A DNA stretch of 17,733 bases, from assembly GCA_937902285.1 (NCBI GenBank), contig CALGTB010000169.1, positions 1 through 17,733 of the forward strand. Direction: 5' to 3'. Source of the DNA: an uncultured Actinomycetes bacterium. GTDB lineage: Bacteria > Actinomycetota > Actinomycetes > S36-B12. This document shows, piece by piece, positions 1 through 7,787 of the stretch; within the stretch, counting starts at the first letter, position 1; each line of letters starts with the position of its first letter. The position numbers and the translations under genes were made by a program. Below the pieces are notes generated by a model. It saw only the letters and a program-made list of their open reading frames with translations. It did not search any database and was not told the DNA's origin.

Positions 1-3
1 GGT

Positions 4-46
4 GTCAACGATCACTGTGGACACCCGTCAACTATGTCAATGGACA
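4..46. repeat. Two imperfect tandem 20-bp repeats, insertion-sequence-end-like
   Basis: Bases 4-23 and 27-46 match at 15 of 20 positions and start 23 bp apart. Both begin GTCAAC and end TGGACA. Each copy also carries an internal TGTC...GACA inverted pair (3-6 with 20-23, and 35-38 with 43-46). Paired sites of this type are often found at the ends of IS481/IS3-type elements, where transposase binds. No transposase lies to the right, so this would be either an end whose element lies outside the window or a remnant. A host operator pair is the other reading. Confidence 0.4.
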
Positions 47-325
47 GGTCACCCGAGGCGGCTCTCGTTCGACAGTCGTTGCGCTCCGGTGAAGCCTGCG
101 CTCTACGCCAAGCTTGAATCCCTCCTTCTCGCTCCCGCCCGACGCACCAGAGAGACCAGTCATACGCGGCAACCGGGTCAGGCGGTGTGGCTGGAACCCT
201 GCCTGGGAAGCCCCGAGTCGAATCACGACGGGTGGCTGCAACCGCTCGCTAGGCTGCCCTGATCTGTATGGCTCGGGGCCGTTCGCACCTGGTCATGCAA
301 AGGGTCGTGGACCGAAGGGATTGAG
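47..325. other. Region without a convincing gene, upstream of the VOC gene
   Basis: Short frames are open here, but they have no ribosome site, no recognisable motif and biased shadow-like composition. A TAGGCT at 250-255 fits a TAnnnT -10 box but lacks a good -35 box. The GAAGGGA at 314-320 probably serves as the ribosome site of the gene starting at 326. Nothing else is visible. Confidence 0.4.
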
Positions 326-694
326 ATGTCGATGCGCGTCGCGTACGTGGTGCTCTATGTCACCGATGCGGAGGTCTGCCGCCGGTTCTGGATCGAGCAG
401 GTGGGGATGGTCGAGAAGAAGCGCACGGAGGCCGGCGACTTCGTGGTCGTCCAGGTCGGCTTCGCCGATCAGCCGTTCGCCTTCGAACTCGTTCCGCTCG
501 CGCTGATGGCTGACAACCCCGATGGCCTCGATCTCGCAACGCCGTCCATCGCCCTGCACGTGGATGACCTGGAGGCGGCACGCCTCCAACTGGTCGAGCG
601 GGGCGTCACGGCGCTGGAGATCGGGGAGTACAGCGGCGTGCGTAGCTTCGCGTTCAGCGACCCAGAGGATCGCTGGTTCGCCGTCACGGGCTGA
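326..694 (+). CDS. VOC (glyoxalase/bleomycin-resistance fold) family protein
   Basis: The 122-residue product has the size and paired beta-alpha-beta-beta-beta modules of a single-domain vicinal oxygen chelate protein. The first module begins with a YVVLYVTD strand (residues 7-14). The second starts with IALHVDDLEAA (75-85) and ends in the family's closing pattern around DPEDRWFAV (112-120). Of the usual metal ligands, E54 (FAFEL) and H78 (ALHVDD) sit in plausible places. The first-strand ligand position is a valine, and the last, normally Glu after the DPxG turn, appears to be A119. Metal-dependent catalysis is therefore uncertain, and a binding or resistance role is possible. A GAAGGGA ribosome site precedes the ATG. 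A serine hydrolase gene follows 68 bp downstream on the same strand. The substrate cannot be read from the sequence. Confidence 0.8.
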   Translation: MSMRVAYVVLYVTDAEVCRRFWIEQVGMVEKKRTEAGDFVVVQVGFADQPFAFELVPLALMADNPDGLDLATPSIALHVDDLEAARLQLVERGVTALEIGEYSGVRSFAFSDPEDRWFAVTG

Positions 695-762
695 CCCGCC
701 CGCGCAGGGCAGGCGGCCTTACCTCGAGCTGTCCACGGCCGACGCGGGACTGAGGTGAGTTC

Positions 763-1764
763 ATGACGGACGTCGATTACGCGGTCGACCTCGCGGCTCG
801 CGAGTCGGGCTTCTCGGGCGCCGTGCTGGTCGATCGCGCCGGTTCGGTGGTCATGTCAGCGGCCTATGGATTCGCCGACCGCCGATCAAGCATCCCCGTC
901 GAGTTGTCCACGCAGTTCGGCCTGGCGAGCGGCACGAAGCTGTTCACCGCGCTGACCTTGATGAGCCTCATCGAGTCGGGGGAGCTGCGGCTCGACGACC
1001 GCGTGCGCAACGTGCTTGGGCCGGACCTGCCTCTCATCGACGATGGCGTCACGATCGAGCACCTCTTGTGCCACCGGTCCGGCATCGGGGACTATCTCGA
1101 CGAGTCGCTCTTCACCGACATCAACGACTTCGAGCTCCCCGTGCCCGCTCACCGGCTCTGGTCGACCGAGCAGTACGTTCCAATCCTTGACGGCCATCCC
1201 CAGGTATCGGCTCCGGGCGCGAGGTTCGAGTACAACAACGGCGGCTACGTCGTCCTCGCGCTCGTCGCGGAGCGCGCAGCAGGCCCGCCGTTCGAGGTGC
1301 TGGTCCGCGAGCGAGTCTGCGACCGCGCGGGCGTGGATGCGACGGGCTTCCTGCGATCCGACGAGCTCCCGCGGTCCGCAGCGCTGGGCTACCTGGACGC
1401 CGATGGCCTGCGCACCAACGTGTTCCACCTTCCCGTTCTCGGGAGTGGTGATGGCGGGATCTATTCGACGGTTGCAGATGTCAGCGCTGTTTGGCGGGCC
1501 TTCGTGGATGGACGGATCGTGCCGCCCGACCGTGTCGGTCAGATGCTGACCCCGCGTCGAGGATCGGTGGACAGCGCCCTCGACTACGGACTCGGTGTGT
1601 GGCTCCATGGAGACGGGGTCCTGGAGATCCACGGCTACGACGCCGGCGTCTCGTTCTACAGCCTTCACGACCCCGCGTCCGCCGTGACCTGCACCGCCAT
1701 CTCCAACACCGGCCACGGCACCGGCGCGCTTGAGGAGCTGCTGGAGCGGCGAGTCAGAGGGTGA
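763..1764 (+). CDS. Serine hydrolase, beta-lactamase/penicillin-binding-protein-like (class C type)
   Basis: The 333-residue protein carries the active-site set of the class C beta-lactamase/DD-peptidase/esterase superfamily. These are the nucleophile motif SGTK (S56-K59), the YxN motif as YNN (Y157-N159), and a late H-G-Y-D-A-G segment (H290-G295) where the KTG/HxG motif belongs. The block LLCHRSGIGDY (101-111) is the usual 'LL.H.SG' signature between the first two. No signal peptide is evident, because the N-terminus MTDVDYAVDL is polar, so a cytoplasmic esterase or peptidase-like role is more likely than a periplasmic beta-lactamase. A GAGGTGAG ribosome site lies just before the ATG. The gene follows the VOC gene by 68 bp and may be cotranscribed. 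The substrate is unknown, and antibiotic hydrolysis should not be assumed from the fold. Confidence 0.88.
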   Translation: MTDVDYAVDLAARESGFSGAVLVDRAGSVVMSAAYGFADRRSSIPVELSTQFGLASGTKLFTALTLMSLIESGELRLDDRVRNVLGPDLPLIDDGVTIEHLLCHRSGIGDYLDESLFTDINDFELPVPAHRLWSTEQYVPILDGHPQVSAPGARFEYNNGGYVVLALVAERAAGPPFEVLVRERVCDRAGVDATGFLRSDELPRSAALGYLDADGLRTNVFHLPVLGSGDGGIYSTVADVSAVWRAFVDGRIVPPDRVGQMLTPRRGSVDSALDYGLGVWLHGDGVLEIHGYDAGVSFYSLHDPASAVTCTAISNTGHGTGALEELLERRVRG

Positions 1765-1826
1765 TGGTCGCGCGATCTCCGGGAGTGCGCTCGCCAGTCG
1801 GCGCAGTGCACCTCCTTCTCTGTGGC

Positions 1827-1832
1827 TAGGAT
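1827..1832 (+). promoter_or_regulatory. Possible -10 box (TAGGAT) for the secreted-protein cluster
   Basis: TAGGAT in the context GGCTAGGAT fits the actinobacterial TAnnnT -10 pattern and lies in the 105-bp gap before the gene at 1870. No good TTGACA-like -35 box sits 16-19 bp upstream. The expected start would leave a leader of about 30 nt containing the GGTGAGGAG ribosome site. Confidence 0.3.
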
Positions 1833-1869
1833 CTCGCCAACCGAAGACGGCGGCAGGTGAGGAGACACA

Positions 1870-2694
1870 GTGGGTTGGACGTCACGCGTCGCGGTCGGCG
1901 GCCTCGGAGCGGCCGTGCTGGCCGCAGGAGTCTGGACGGCGGGCGGGCTCGCCAGTGTTGCCTCGGCAGACGCAGCGATTGATGGACTGGTTGTCAACGG
2001 CCGGGTGACCTCGACGGTCAACTCGTTCTGGTTCGGCCAGATGAACCGTGACGGGCTGTGCAATGTGATGGCCGGCTGCCTGGCCGCGCGCGGCGAGGGT
2101 GACTCGTGGGTGCTCACGATCGCCATGCCAGTAGCCATCCCAGGGGTGTCGTCCGTCGATGTGAACGTGCAGGTCACGGAACGCGTGCCGCTCAAGTCGA
2201 TGAGTCTGAAGATGACGTACTCGAGCGCGCAACTGGGTGATCTTGACGCGTCGATGACCGTCAGTCTCAGCCCGAGGGGCGGCGACACCGACGTCGCTCT
2301 CACGATGGAGAAGGTGACCGCGACGGGAGCGATCGCTACCGGCGTCGCGTCGTTCGCCTCTGCTCTCCAGCCCCGCATGACCGCCACGATGGCGCAGTTG
2401 AGTGAGGATCGCGTGATCGCCGGCACCAAGGTGCGGCTGGCCATCAGCAGATCGGGCAAGGCGACCGTTGTCGTGACGGGCAAAGGCCTCGCGAAGGGGT
2501 CTCCCGTCGCCAGCGGCACCGTCTACATGGTTGCGGGTGACAAGGTCGTCTGCACTGGCAACGTCAGCCGCTCCCGTGGCTCGTGCAAGCTGCCAAAGCT
2601 CGCGCCCGGAACCGAGGTGCGGGCGACCGTCGTCGGCCAGTTCGACAACGGCTATCCGATCTGGAACTCCGACGCAGACGAGGTACGGCGATGA
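1870..2694 (+). CDS. Secreted protein of unknown function, possible Ig-like C-terminal domain
   Basis: The gene starts with GTG, chosen because GGTGAGGAG (1856-1864) precedes it and the product then begins with a good Sec signal: a short N-region with one arginine, a hydrophobic stretch at residues 8-28 and a likely cleavage after ASA near residue 33. The mature part is about 240 residues. Its N-terminal half is rich in beta-strand and Thr/Val/Ser and has a close cysteine pair (CNVMAGC). The last ~90 residues (from about VIAGTKVRLAIS) look like an Ig-like beta sandwich, with GTVYMVAGDKVVCTG and APGTEVRATVVG strands and another cysteine pair. It is not recognised as any named family. Its stop codon overlaps the next start (ATGA at 2691-2694), so the two products are probably made together and act at the envelope. 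Confidence 0.75.
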   Translation: MGWTSRVAVGGLGAAVLAAGVWTAGGLASVASADAAIDGLVVNGRVTSTVNSFWFGQMNRDGLCNVMAGCLAARGEGDSWVLTIAMPVAIPGVSSVDVNVQVTERVPLKSMSLKMTYSSAQLGDLDASMTVSLSPRGGDTDVALTMEKVTATGAIATGVASFASALQPRMTATMAQLSEDRVIAGTKVRLAISRSGKATVVVTGKGLAKGSPVASGTVYMVAGDKVVCTGNVSRSRGSCKLPKLAPGTEVRATVVGQFDNGYPIWNSDADEVRR

Positions 2695-3152
2695 GGATCC
2701 GGACGAAACTCGCACTCAGCGCGACACTCCTGGTGATCACGGTCCCCCTTTCCGCTAGTTCATGCCAGTCGATCGCCGCCTCCCCTGCCGCTGTGAACGC
2801 GCTGCACTTCGACATCGCCACGATGGGAATCGTGCCCGGCACTGCTGAGGAAAGGCCGCCCAACACGTTCCGGCTGACCGCCGGTCCTGCGAAGCGGACG
2901 CTGCAGGTCACCCTGCAGTCGCGGTCGAACGGCGCCGACGGATTCACGGTGCCACAGCAGCCGGAGTTCTGCACGCTCGATCTCGGTGGTCGGATGGACA
3001 TCGCCTTCGTCCAGCTCGAAGGCGACACCTACGTCGGTCAGGTGTCCACGCCGACGTCGTTCGAGGCAGGGAAGTCCGTCCGCGGGTCCCTCCGGTGCGA
3101 CATCGGCGGTATCCCGAAGACGGATCAGTTCACCGTCGTCATCGTCAAGTAG
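2691..3152 (+). CDS. Small secreted protein or lipoprotein, unknown function
   Basis: The start ATG at 2691 shares four bases with the upstream stop codon (ATGA), a typical translational-coupling arrangement. The frame is open further upstream, but only this start gives a signal peptide. The 153-residue product begins MRIRTKLALSATLLVITVP followed by LSASSC. Cys25 could be a lipidation site, but the -3 residue is Ala rather than Leu, so the lipobox is weak and ordinary Sec cleavage is an alternative. The mature region has two well-separated cysteines (FCTLDLGG and LRCDIGG), each followed by a similar LGG/IGG turn, which suggests a disulfide-linked beta structure. No family is recognised. The TAG stop is followed by only a four-base-pair-stem GCCC/GGGC inverted repeat (3161-3172), too weak to call a terminator. 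Confidence 0.72.
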   Translation: MRIRTKLALSATLLVITVPLSASSCQSIAASPAAVNALHFDIATMGIVPGTAEERPPNTFRLTAGPAKRTLQVTLQSRSNGADGFTVPQQPEFCTLDLGGRMDIAFVQLEGDTYVGQVSTPTSFEAGKSVRGSLRCDIGGIPKTDQFTVVIVK

Positions 3153-3239
3153 GGACCTAAGCCCGTCAGGGCATCGCGGGAGCGGAAGTGGTTCCCCGGA
3201 GATGATCACCGCTTGGGTGCGCGGGCCGAATGCGACATA

Positions 3240-3245
3240 TAGGGT
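3240..3245 (+). promoter_or_regulatory. TAGGGT element just before the start at 3252: -10 box or ribosome site
   Basis: TAGGGT fits TAnnnT and ends 6 nt before the ATG, as expected of a leaderless promoter. The same bases contain AGGGTG, which could act as a short Shine-Dalgarno sequence at 5 nt spacing. No convincing -35 box is present; TTGGGT at 3213-3218 is 21 bp away. Which role applies cannot be decided from sequence. Confidence 0.25.
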
Positions 3246-3251
3246 GCGGCA

Positions 3252-4211
3252 ATGCCGACTGCATTGTTCGCCCGCTGGGGCGCCGCCACCGTAGCCCTCG
3301 CCCTGACGCTCACTGCCCTGCCGTTGACACAGTCGGCTGCAGCACCTGCCGGCTGGAAGCCGGGCGACTGCTTCGCGCGGGCGAGCGTCTTCGACGACGT
3401 GGTCGAGCTCGGGTCCAAGGTCAACTGCGCTCGACCGCACCGAGTGCAGATCATCGGCGGCGCGGCATTGCCGGCCAGCCTCGCGGCATTGCCGCTGGCC
3501 GAGCTCAAGGACGACGCCAACACGGCTGTGCTCGACCAGTTGGTCGCGTTCAGCCACGAGGTGTGCTCACCGGCCAAGACCGCACCGAACATATGGCCGG
3601 GCAAGGGTGCCGCGGTAGCAGCGGCTCTTCGGCCAGCCGCCACAGTGACCGGCGGCGGGGTGCTTCCGGGTCTGCGCGGGACGACGAACTTCGGGTGGCT
3701 GTTCCCGGACGCGAAGTCCTTCGAGGCCGGAGACAGGTCACTGATCTGCGTCCTGTACGCGCCCAAGGGGCAGGTGGGCAGTCCGCAGGAGTCGATGGGG
3801 ACCTTGCGCGGCGATGTTCGACTGCTCGCCACGAGCCGGCCGCTCCCGACGATGAGGGCCTGCGTGCTCTACGACGCGGAGGGCCTCGGCCAGCCCGCGA
3901 GCTGCGCCAAGCCGCATGGCGACGAGTTGATGGCGTTCTTCGCGGCTCGGCTTCCGGCCAACTATGCCGACATGACAGATGCACAGTGGGCTCCCTATGA
4001 CGATCAGTGCCGCGGCGTCGTCGAGGCTCTCGTGGGGGCTGCACGACCTGACCTGCGGGCCTACGTGGATGCGTCGGCCAGACCGGATGCCGGCACGCTC
4101 GTGTACCTCAGCTGCTACGTGCAGCGACAGAAGGCGGCCGACGGCTCGTACCCCCTTCTCCCTGGAGGAACAGTCGTCGGGCTGGGCAAGAAGCCGCTGA
4201 GCGGCTCGTAG
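3252..4211 (+). CDS. Secreted septum-formation-family-like protein with two half-repeats
   Basis: The 319-residue product has a Sec signal (hydrophobic residues about 10-27, likely cleavage near SAAA at 28-31). The mature chain opens with the WKPGDCF...C.RPH pattern typical of the actinobacterial septum-formation domain (Septum_form, Pfam PF13845): GDCF at about residue 37, then NCARPHRVQ. A second copy of the core appears in the C-terminal half as RACVLYDAEG...SCAKPHGDE, so the protein seems to be two related halves, each expected to hold one Cys-Cys bridge. At least eight cysteines are present, fitting an extracellular disulfide-rich fold. Family members are usually called septum-formation proteins, but the direct evidence for that role is thin, so envelope function is the safe statement. 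It lies 4 bp before the propeller gene, which implies cotranscription. Confidence 0.7.
   Translation: MPTALFARWGAATVALALTLTALPLTQSAAAPAGWKPGDCFARASVFDDVVELGSKVNCARPHRVQIIGGAALPASLAALPLAELKDDANTAVLDQLVAFSHEVCSPAKTAPNIWPGKGAAVAAALRPAATVTGGGVLPGLRGTTNFGWLFPDAKSFEAGDRSLICVLYAPKGQVGSPQESMGTLRGDVRLLATSRPLPTMRACVLYDAEGLGQPASCAKPHGDELMAFFAARLPANYADMTDAQWAPYDDQCRGVVEALVGAARPDLRAYVDASARPDAGTLVYLSCYVQRQKAADGSYPLLPGGTVVGLGKKPLSGS
3461..3494 (+). repeat. Short in-gene direct repeat, 13 bp at 21-bp spacing
   Basis: CGCGGCATTGCCG occurs at 3461-3473 and again at 3482-3494. The 21-bp offset is seven codons and gives the protein two AALP blocks (AALPASLAALPLAEL) in a probable amphipathic helix. This is consistent with a small in-frame duplication that has since diverged. 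Confidence 0.45.
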
Positions 4212-4215
4212 CCCG

Positions 4216-5988
4216 ATGACGTCGCGGCGGACTGCCGGGGGCGTTGCGCTCGGCCTCGGCGCGAGCCTCGCGGTGGCCGCGGTCGCGATCGGCACCTTCG
4301 CCTGGGCCACCCCGCGTGCGGAGGCACCGGTGGGCTTCCGCGCCTACCTCGAGACCACCGAGGCGCCGCTCAGCATCGCGGTGACGCCACCCGAACTGGC
4401 CACGGCCGGCCCGATCACGGCGACCTCGGCACTGGCGGGGTTCCTGAAGGGGCTCGCGGGCATCCCCAATCGAGCCATCGCCGCCTCGGTCGCCGCCGAG
4501 GCGGACGCGCTGGGGGGCAGCGAGTCGGTGCAGATCCTGCGTTCGATGAGTGCATCGGTGAACGACGACGGCACGACGGGGAGCCTGTTCTCGGTCAGGC
4601 TCGTCAGCGACACCGGTCTGCAGAAGGCGGCCGAGATGAGCTCCTCAGGCCTGGCCTTCTGGTACTCCCCGCCCGTGACGGAACTGCCCGCTGATGTCAC
4701 GCCAGGCAGCACGTGGAGTGGCTCCGGATCCGTGAACGGGATCGCTGACTACGAGTCGGTGGGCCGCATCGAGACGAGCGGGACGCCTGACTGCATCGTG
4801 GCCGCGACCACGATGCAGCTCATCATCGAGGGGTCGGACCCGATCGTGTACGACGTACGCACCACGTGGTGCAAGGGCCAGGGATCGACCACGTCGACCG
4901 ACGTCACCTCGGGACGCGTCGTGTCGGTCGTGCCGGCGCCCGGACCCCAGGACCTCCCCGACGCGCAGCCGGCGGCCACATCCGCGTATCCCGATCCGCT
5001 GGCACTGCCCTTCCTCTCGCCGTCGGTCCTGCTTCCCGCGCAGGTGATCGGCGACATGCTGGTGACCGTCAACTCGGCGACTGAGGACATCGTCGCCGTG
5101 CCCCTCACTGCGTCGCCGTCGGAGGATGCGGCGGCGGGCGACGAACCGGCGACCACGCTGCCCATCGGCTGGATGCAGCACCCGGGCGGGGCCGTCCTCG
5201 GCGTCGTCGGAGACGGGCAGGCGCTGTTCGTGACCACGACGGAGCGCAGTGTGATCTCGTTCGACCGAGCTGGGGGGCTGAGATGGTCGGCCGGCACACC
5301 GGACGTGTCGGCTGGAGCACCGGTGGTCGCCGGCGACGTGGTGGTGATGGCAACCCTCGACGGCAGCGTGATCGCCTTCGATCGCGCGACAGGCGAGCGG
5401 ATGTGGACGCGCACGATGAGTGACGCCGTGGTGTCGGACCCGGTGGTGGCCGGTGGCTACGTGATCATCGCCGACATCGCGGGGCGGGTGACGGCGTTCG
5501 ACACCGATGGAGAGACCGCGTGGCGCGCGGAGGTCGGGCCCGTCACCCGTCCGATCTCCTCGCTTCCTGACGGCTCCGTCCTCGTGGGCGACGACGCCGG
5601 CTCGGTGCACCGCCTCGCCGTGGACGGGGCGTTGCTCTGGTCGGGAAACCTCGCGGGCTCCGTCGAGGGACCGGCACGAGTGACCGGTGGCGTGATCGTC
5701 CTGCCCACGACGTCGGGCCTGCAGGGACTCGCCCTCGACACCGGCGTGGATCGCTGGATCGAGGAAGCGTGGGCCGGTGCCCAGGCGTGGAGCCACTCGT
5801 CCGGAGTCGCCGTCACCCAGGGGGACAAGATCGCCCAGGTCTCATCGGACGGGCTGGTGTCGTCGCAGACCTCGCTCGTCGAGCCCGATGGCGAGCCGGT
5901 CACCGAGGTGCAGGTGGTCGGGTTCTCGGGCCAGGCCTCTCTCCTCACCAGTCGAGGCGCCCTGCTGCCCTGGCCAGGCATCGAGTGA
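4216..5988 (+). CDS. Membrane-anchored PQQ-binding-like beta-propeller protein
   Basis: The 590-residue protein has a hydrophobic N-terminal segment at about residues 9-31 that may be an uncleaved anchor or a signal peptide ending near RAEA. Residues about 35-255 form an unrecognised exported domain with cysteines C193 and C219 that could pair. From about 270 to the end the chain is a beta-propeller of the PQQ/pyrrolo-quinoline-like type, with repeated blades of the form V..GD.V.....DG.V.AFD..TG...W. Examples are LDGSVIAFDRATGERMWT, IAGRVTAFDTDGETAWRA and DAGSVHRLAVDGALLW. Such propellers mostly scaffold envelope complexes rather than bind PQQ, and no dehydrogenase residues are evident. It starts 4 bp after the septum-formation-like gene and overlaps the next gene by GTGA, so all three are probably one operon. 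The partner is likely the following membrane protein. Confidence 0.8.
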   Translation: MTSRRTAGGVALGLGASLAVAAVAIGTFAWATPRAEAPVGFRAYLETTEAPLSIAVTPPELATAGPITATSALAGFLKGLAGIPNRAIAASVAAEADALGGSESVQILRSMSASVNDDGTTGSLFSVRLVSDTGLQKAAEMSSSGLAFWYSPPVTELPADVTPGSTWSGSGSVNGIADYESVGRIETSGTPDCIVAATTMQLIIEGSDPIVYDVRTTWCKGQGSTTSTDVTSGRVVSVVPAPGPQDLPDAQPAATSAYPDPLALPFLSPSVLLPAQVIGDMLVTVNSATEDIVAVPLTASPSEDAAAGDEPATTLPIGWMQHPGGAVLGVVGDGQALFVTTTERSVISFDRAGGLRWSAGTPDVSAGAPVVAGDVVVMATLDGSVIAFDRATGERMWTRTMSDAVVSDPVVAGGYVIIADIAGRVTAFDTDGETAWRAEVGPVTRPISSLPDGSVLVGDDAGSVHRLAVDGALLWSGNLAGSVEGPARVTGGVIVLPTTSGLQGLALDTGVDRWIEEAWAGAQAWSHSSGVAVTQGDKIAQVSSDGLVSSQTSLVEPDGEPVTEVQVVGFSGQASLLTSRGALLPWPGIE

Positions 5989-7787
5989 GCGGGCCGCGGT
6001 CGTGGACGGTGACGCATTACGTGACGGGGCTCGCAACCAACGTGGTGATCGATCCCATTCGCAACGGCACGCTGCGCCTCAGCGGGCACTCGCCGGTGGT
6101 TGCGGGTGTCGCGGTCTTCGTCGGGATCGTATACGCGGCCCTGCTGGCGGCCATCGCCGCGGCGCGTCCGCTGCGCGCTGCGAGTGACTTCGTCGCCGAC
6201 ACCTCCCGTGGCGGCGTGAGCGTCATCCCGTCGTTCCTCGTCCCGATGCTGCTGTTCCTCCTCGGGCTGTCGTTCGCCCTGGTCCTCGCCGGCTCCCAGA
6301 GGTCTCACCCCATCCTGCGAGGCACGATGCTCGTCGCAGTGATGGCGATCGTGGGATCGATCGTCATGGTCGTGCCCAGCAGGGAGACCGCGGGGACCAT
6401 CTGGTGGCTCTCCGTGTCCTGCCTTGCGGCCGCAGCGCTCTACTGCGTCGTCATGTGGTGGGGTCGGACCCCCGCTTCCCTCGACTTCCTCCTCCTCTTC
6501 GTCCTCCTCGAGGCGACCATTGCCGCCGCGTACCGCTCGACGGTCGTCGGGCAGGCCTCCAGCGACCTCAGGTTCGACATCGTGACGACGGCCTTGCTCC
6601 TCACCTACCTGACCCTGCTTGCCAGCCCCCTTGCGTTCAGTGGTGGTCTGAGCGCTGTGGGCGTCGGGGTGGCGACGCTGGCCTGGTCGGGTGACTTCCT
6701 GCGCCGCCGGGGAGGCGTGGCCGCCGTGACCGTGCTCGCGGCTGTCATCGCGGTCTGGCAGGCCTGGCTCACGTGGGGGAACGTTCGTCAGGGGCTGAGT
6801 GCCGAGCCTGACGCCTGGCTGCGGGGCATGGCGGGAGCGCTCCTCGTCGCGAGTGTCGGCTGGGCTGCCTGGATGTGGTGCGCGGGCCGGCGGAGAGTCG
6901 AGACGGATGGCGATCGCGAGGACGACGCGGTGGACATCGTCGGAGAGGCGGGCAGGTTCGGGCTGCCCATCGGATACGGCCTCCAGTCGGCCGTCCTGGT
7001 GTCGGCGATTCTGGGCATGGTGTCCGTCGGCCTTGCCGTTCTGGCGCCCGACGTGTCGACGGAGGCGATCGGCTCGGTCATCGAGGCCCTGTCGACGATG
7101 ACCGCCGCGACCGCGGTGCGGTGTGCAGTCGTCGCAGGGCTTCTGGCTGCAGCGGTGGTCCTGGCCCGGCGTCAACGCTGGACGCTCGCGGCAGTTGCCG
7201 CAGTCGATGCCGTCGTCATCGGGTCGCTTGTCCTCATGTCTGGCGACGGATGGCTGTCGTCGTGGGCCTGGACTCCCGAGCAGTTCGGCGACCTCGGAGT
7301 CGTGCTCGCGGGCCTGCTCGCCATCAGGGCCATCGCGCGCCGGACATGGAATCGCGACGTCGCGGGTCTGGTCCTCGTCGTGCTTCTCATGTCGGCACTC
7401 ATGCGGCAGGCCGCCATCCTCGAGGTGCCGATCGGACTTCTCCTCAGCGCGTCCGCCACCGCGCTGCTCATCTTCGGACTGGCGTGGGGGTTCGTGACGG
7501 GGGGATCGTCCGTGCACGAGGACTCCGCGCATGCGCACCGCGACCGTCGCCTCCTGCTGTTCCTGGGGCAGTCGCTCTACGGAATCGCGCTCGTGGCGTG
7601 GGCCGTCATCGGCAAGGAGGTGGATGCTCTCGCCACCCTGTCTGAGGTGACCGCCCTGGCCGTGCTGACCGTCGGCACCTCCCTCATCCTCGTGACGGTC
7701 TACCAGCAGCTGAGCCCCGGGGTGGGCGGTGCGTCGGGGCGGATGCCATCCGCGACGCTTGACGAGCGGAGCCCGGACCTCCACTAG
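5985..7787 (+). CDS. Large polytopic membrane protein, about 16 helices, unknown function
   Basis: The frame is open back into the propeller gene, but the GTG at 5985 is preferred because it overlaps the upstream stop as GTGA and gives a product without a long basic extension. The 600-residue protein has roughly 16-17 hydrophobic segments spread from about residue 36 to 580. Examples are PVVAGVAVFVGIVYAALLAA, FLVPMLLFLLGLSFALVLA and a final TALAVLTVGTSLILVTVY. Short hydrophilic loops separate them, and the only sizeable cytosolic-type linkers are basic/acidic ones around RRRVETDGDREDD and VHEDSAHAHRDRR. No transporter, glycosyltransferase or proton-channel signature is recognised. The topology vaguely recalls NADH-dehydrogenase-like or polymerase membrane subunits, but no charged in-membrane motif supports either. 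Coupling to the propeller gene suggests a two-protein envelope complex. A later GTG at 6009 is an alternative start. Confidence 0.75.
   Translation: MSGPRSWTVTHYVTGLATNVVIDPIRNGTLRLSGHSPVVAGVAVFVGIVYAALLAAIAAARPLRAASDFVADTSRGGVSVIPSFLVPMLLFLLGLSFALVLAGSQRSHPILRGTMLVAVMAIVGSIVMVVPSRETAGTIWWLSVSCLAAAALYCVVMWWGRTPASLDFLLLFVLLEATIAAAYRSTVVGQASSDLRFDIVTTALLLTYLTLLASPLAFSGGLSAVGVGVATLAWSGDFLRRRGGVAAVTVLAAVIAVWQAWLTWGNVRQGLSAEPDAWLRGMAGALLVASVGWAAWMWCAGRRRVETDGDREDDAVDIVGEAGRFGLPIGYGLQSAVLVSAILGMVSVGLAVLAPDVSTEAIGSVIEALSTMTAATAVRCAVVAGLLAAAVVLARRQRWTLAAVAAVDAVVIGSLVLMSGDGWLSSWAWTPEQFGDLGVVLAGLLAIRAIARRTWNRDVAGLVLVVLLMSALMRQAAILEVPIGLLLSASATALLIFGLAWGFVTGGSSVHEDSAHAHRDRRLLLFLGQSLYGIALVAWAVIGKEVDALATLSEVTALAVLTVGTSLILVTVYQQLSPGVGGASGRMPSATLDERSPDLH

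Noticed and set aside
109..135. GCTTGAATCCCTCC-like stretch resembling a tRNA 3' end (possible attachment site)
   Set aside because: The T-loop consensus is broken (TTGAATC instead of TTCGAATC) and no complementary acceptor or anticodon arms are found upstream.
886..1716. Minus-strand frame opposite the serine hydrolase
   Set aside because: Opposes a gene with clear SxxK and YxN motifs, and has no features of its own.
3161..3172. GCCC-GTCA-GGGC hairpin after the small lipoprotein gene
   Set aside because: Four-base-pair stem with no T-run; too weak for a terminator.
4645..5796. Long minus-strand frame opposite the propeller gene
   Set aside because: Arg/His-rich antisense shadow without recognisable motifs; the sense-strand blade repeats are convincing.
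5457..7784. A 775-codon open frame on the minus strand opposite the propeller and membrane protein genes
   Set aside because: Composition is dominated by Arg, His, Gly, Asp and Pro, as expected for the antisense of a GC-rich gene. It has no signal, motif or ribosome site, and the opposite strand holds two well-supported genes.
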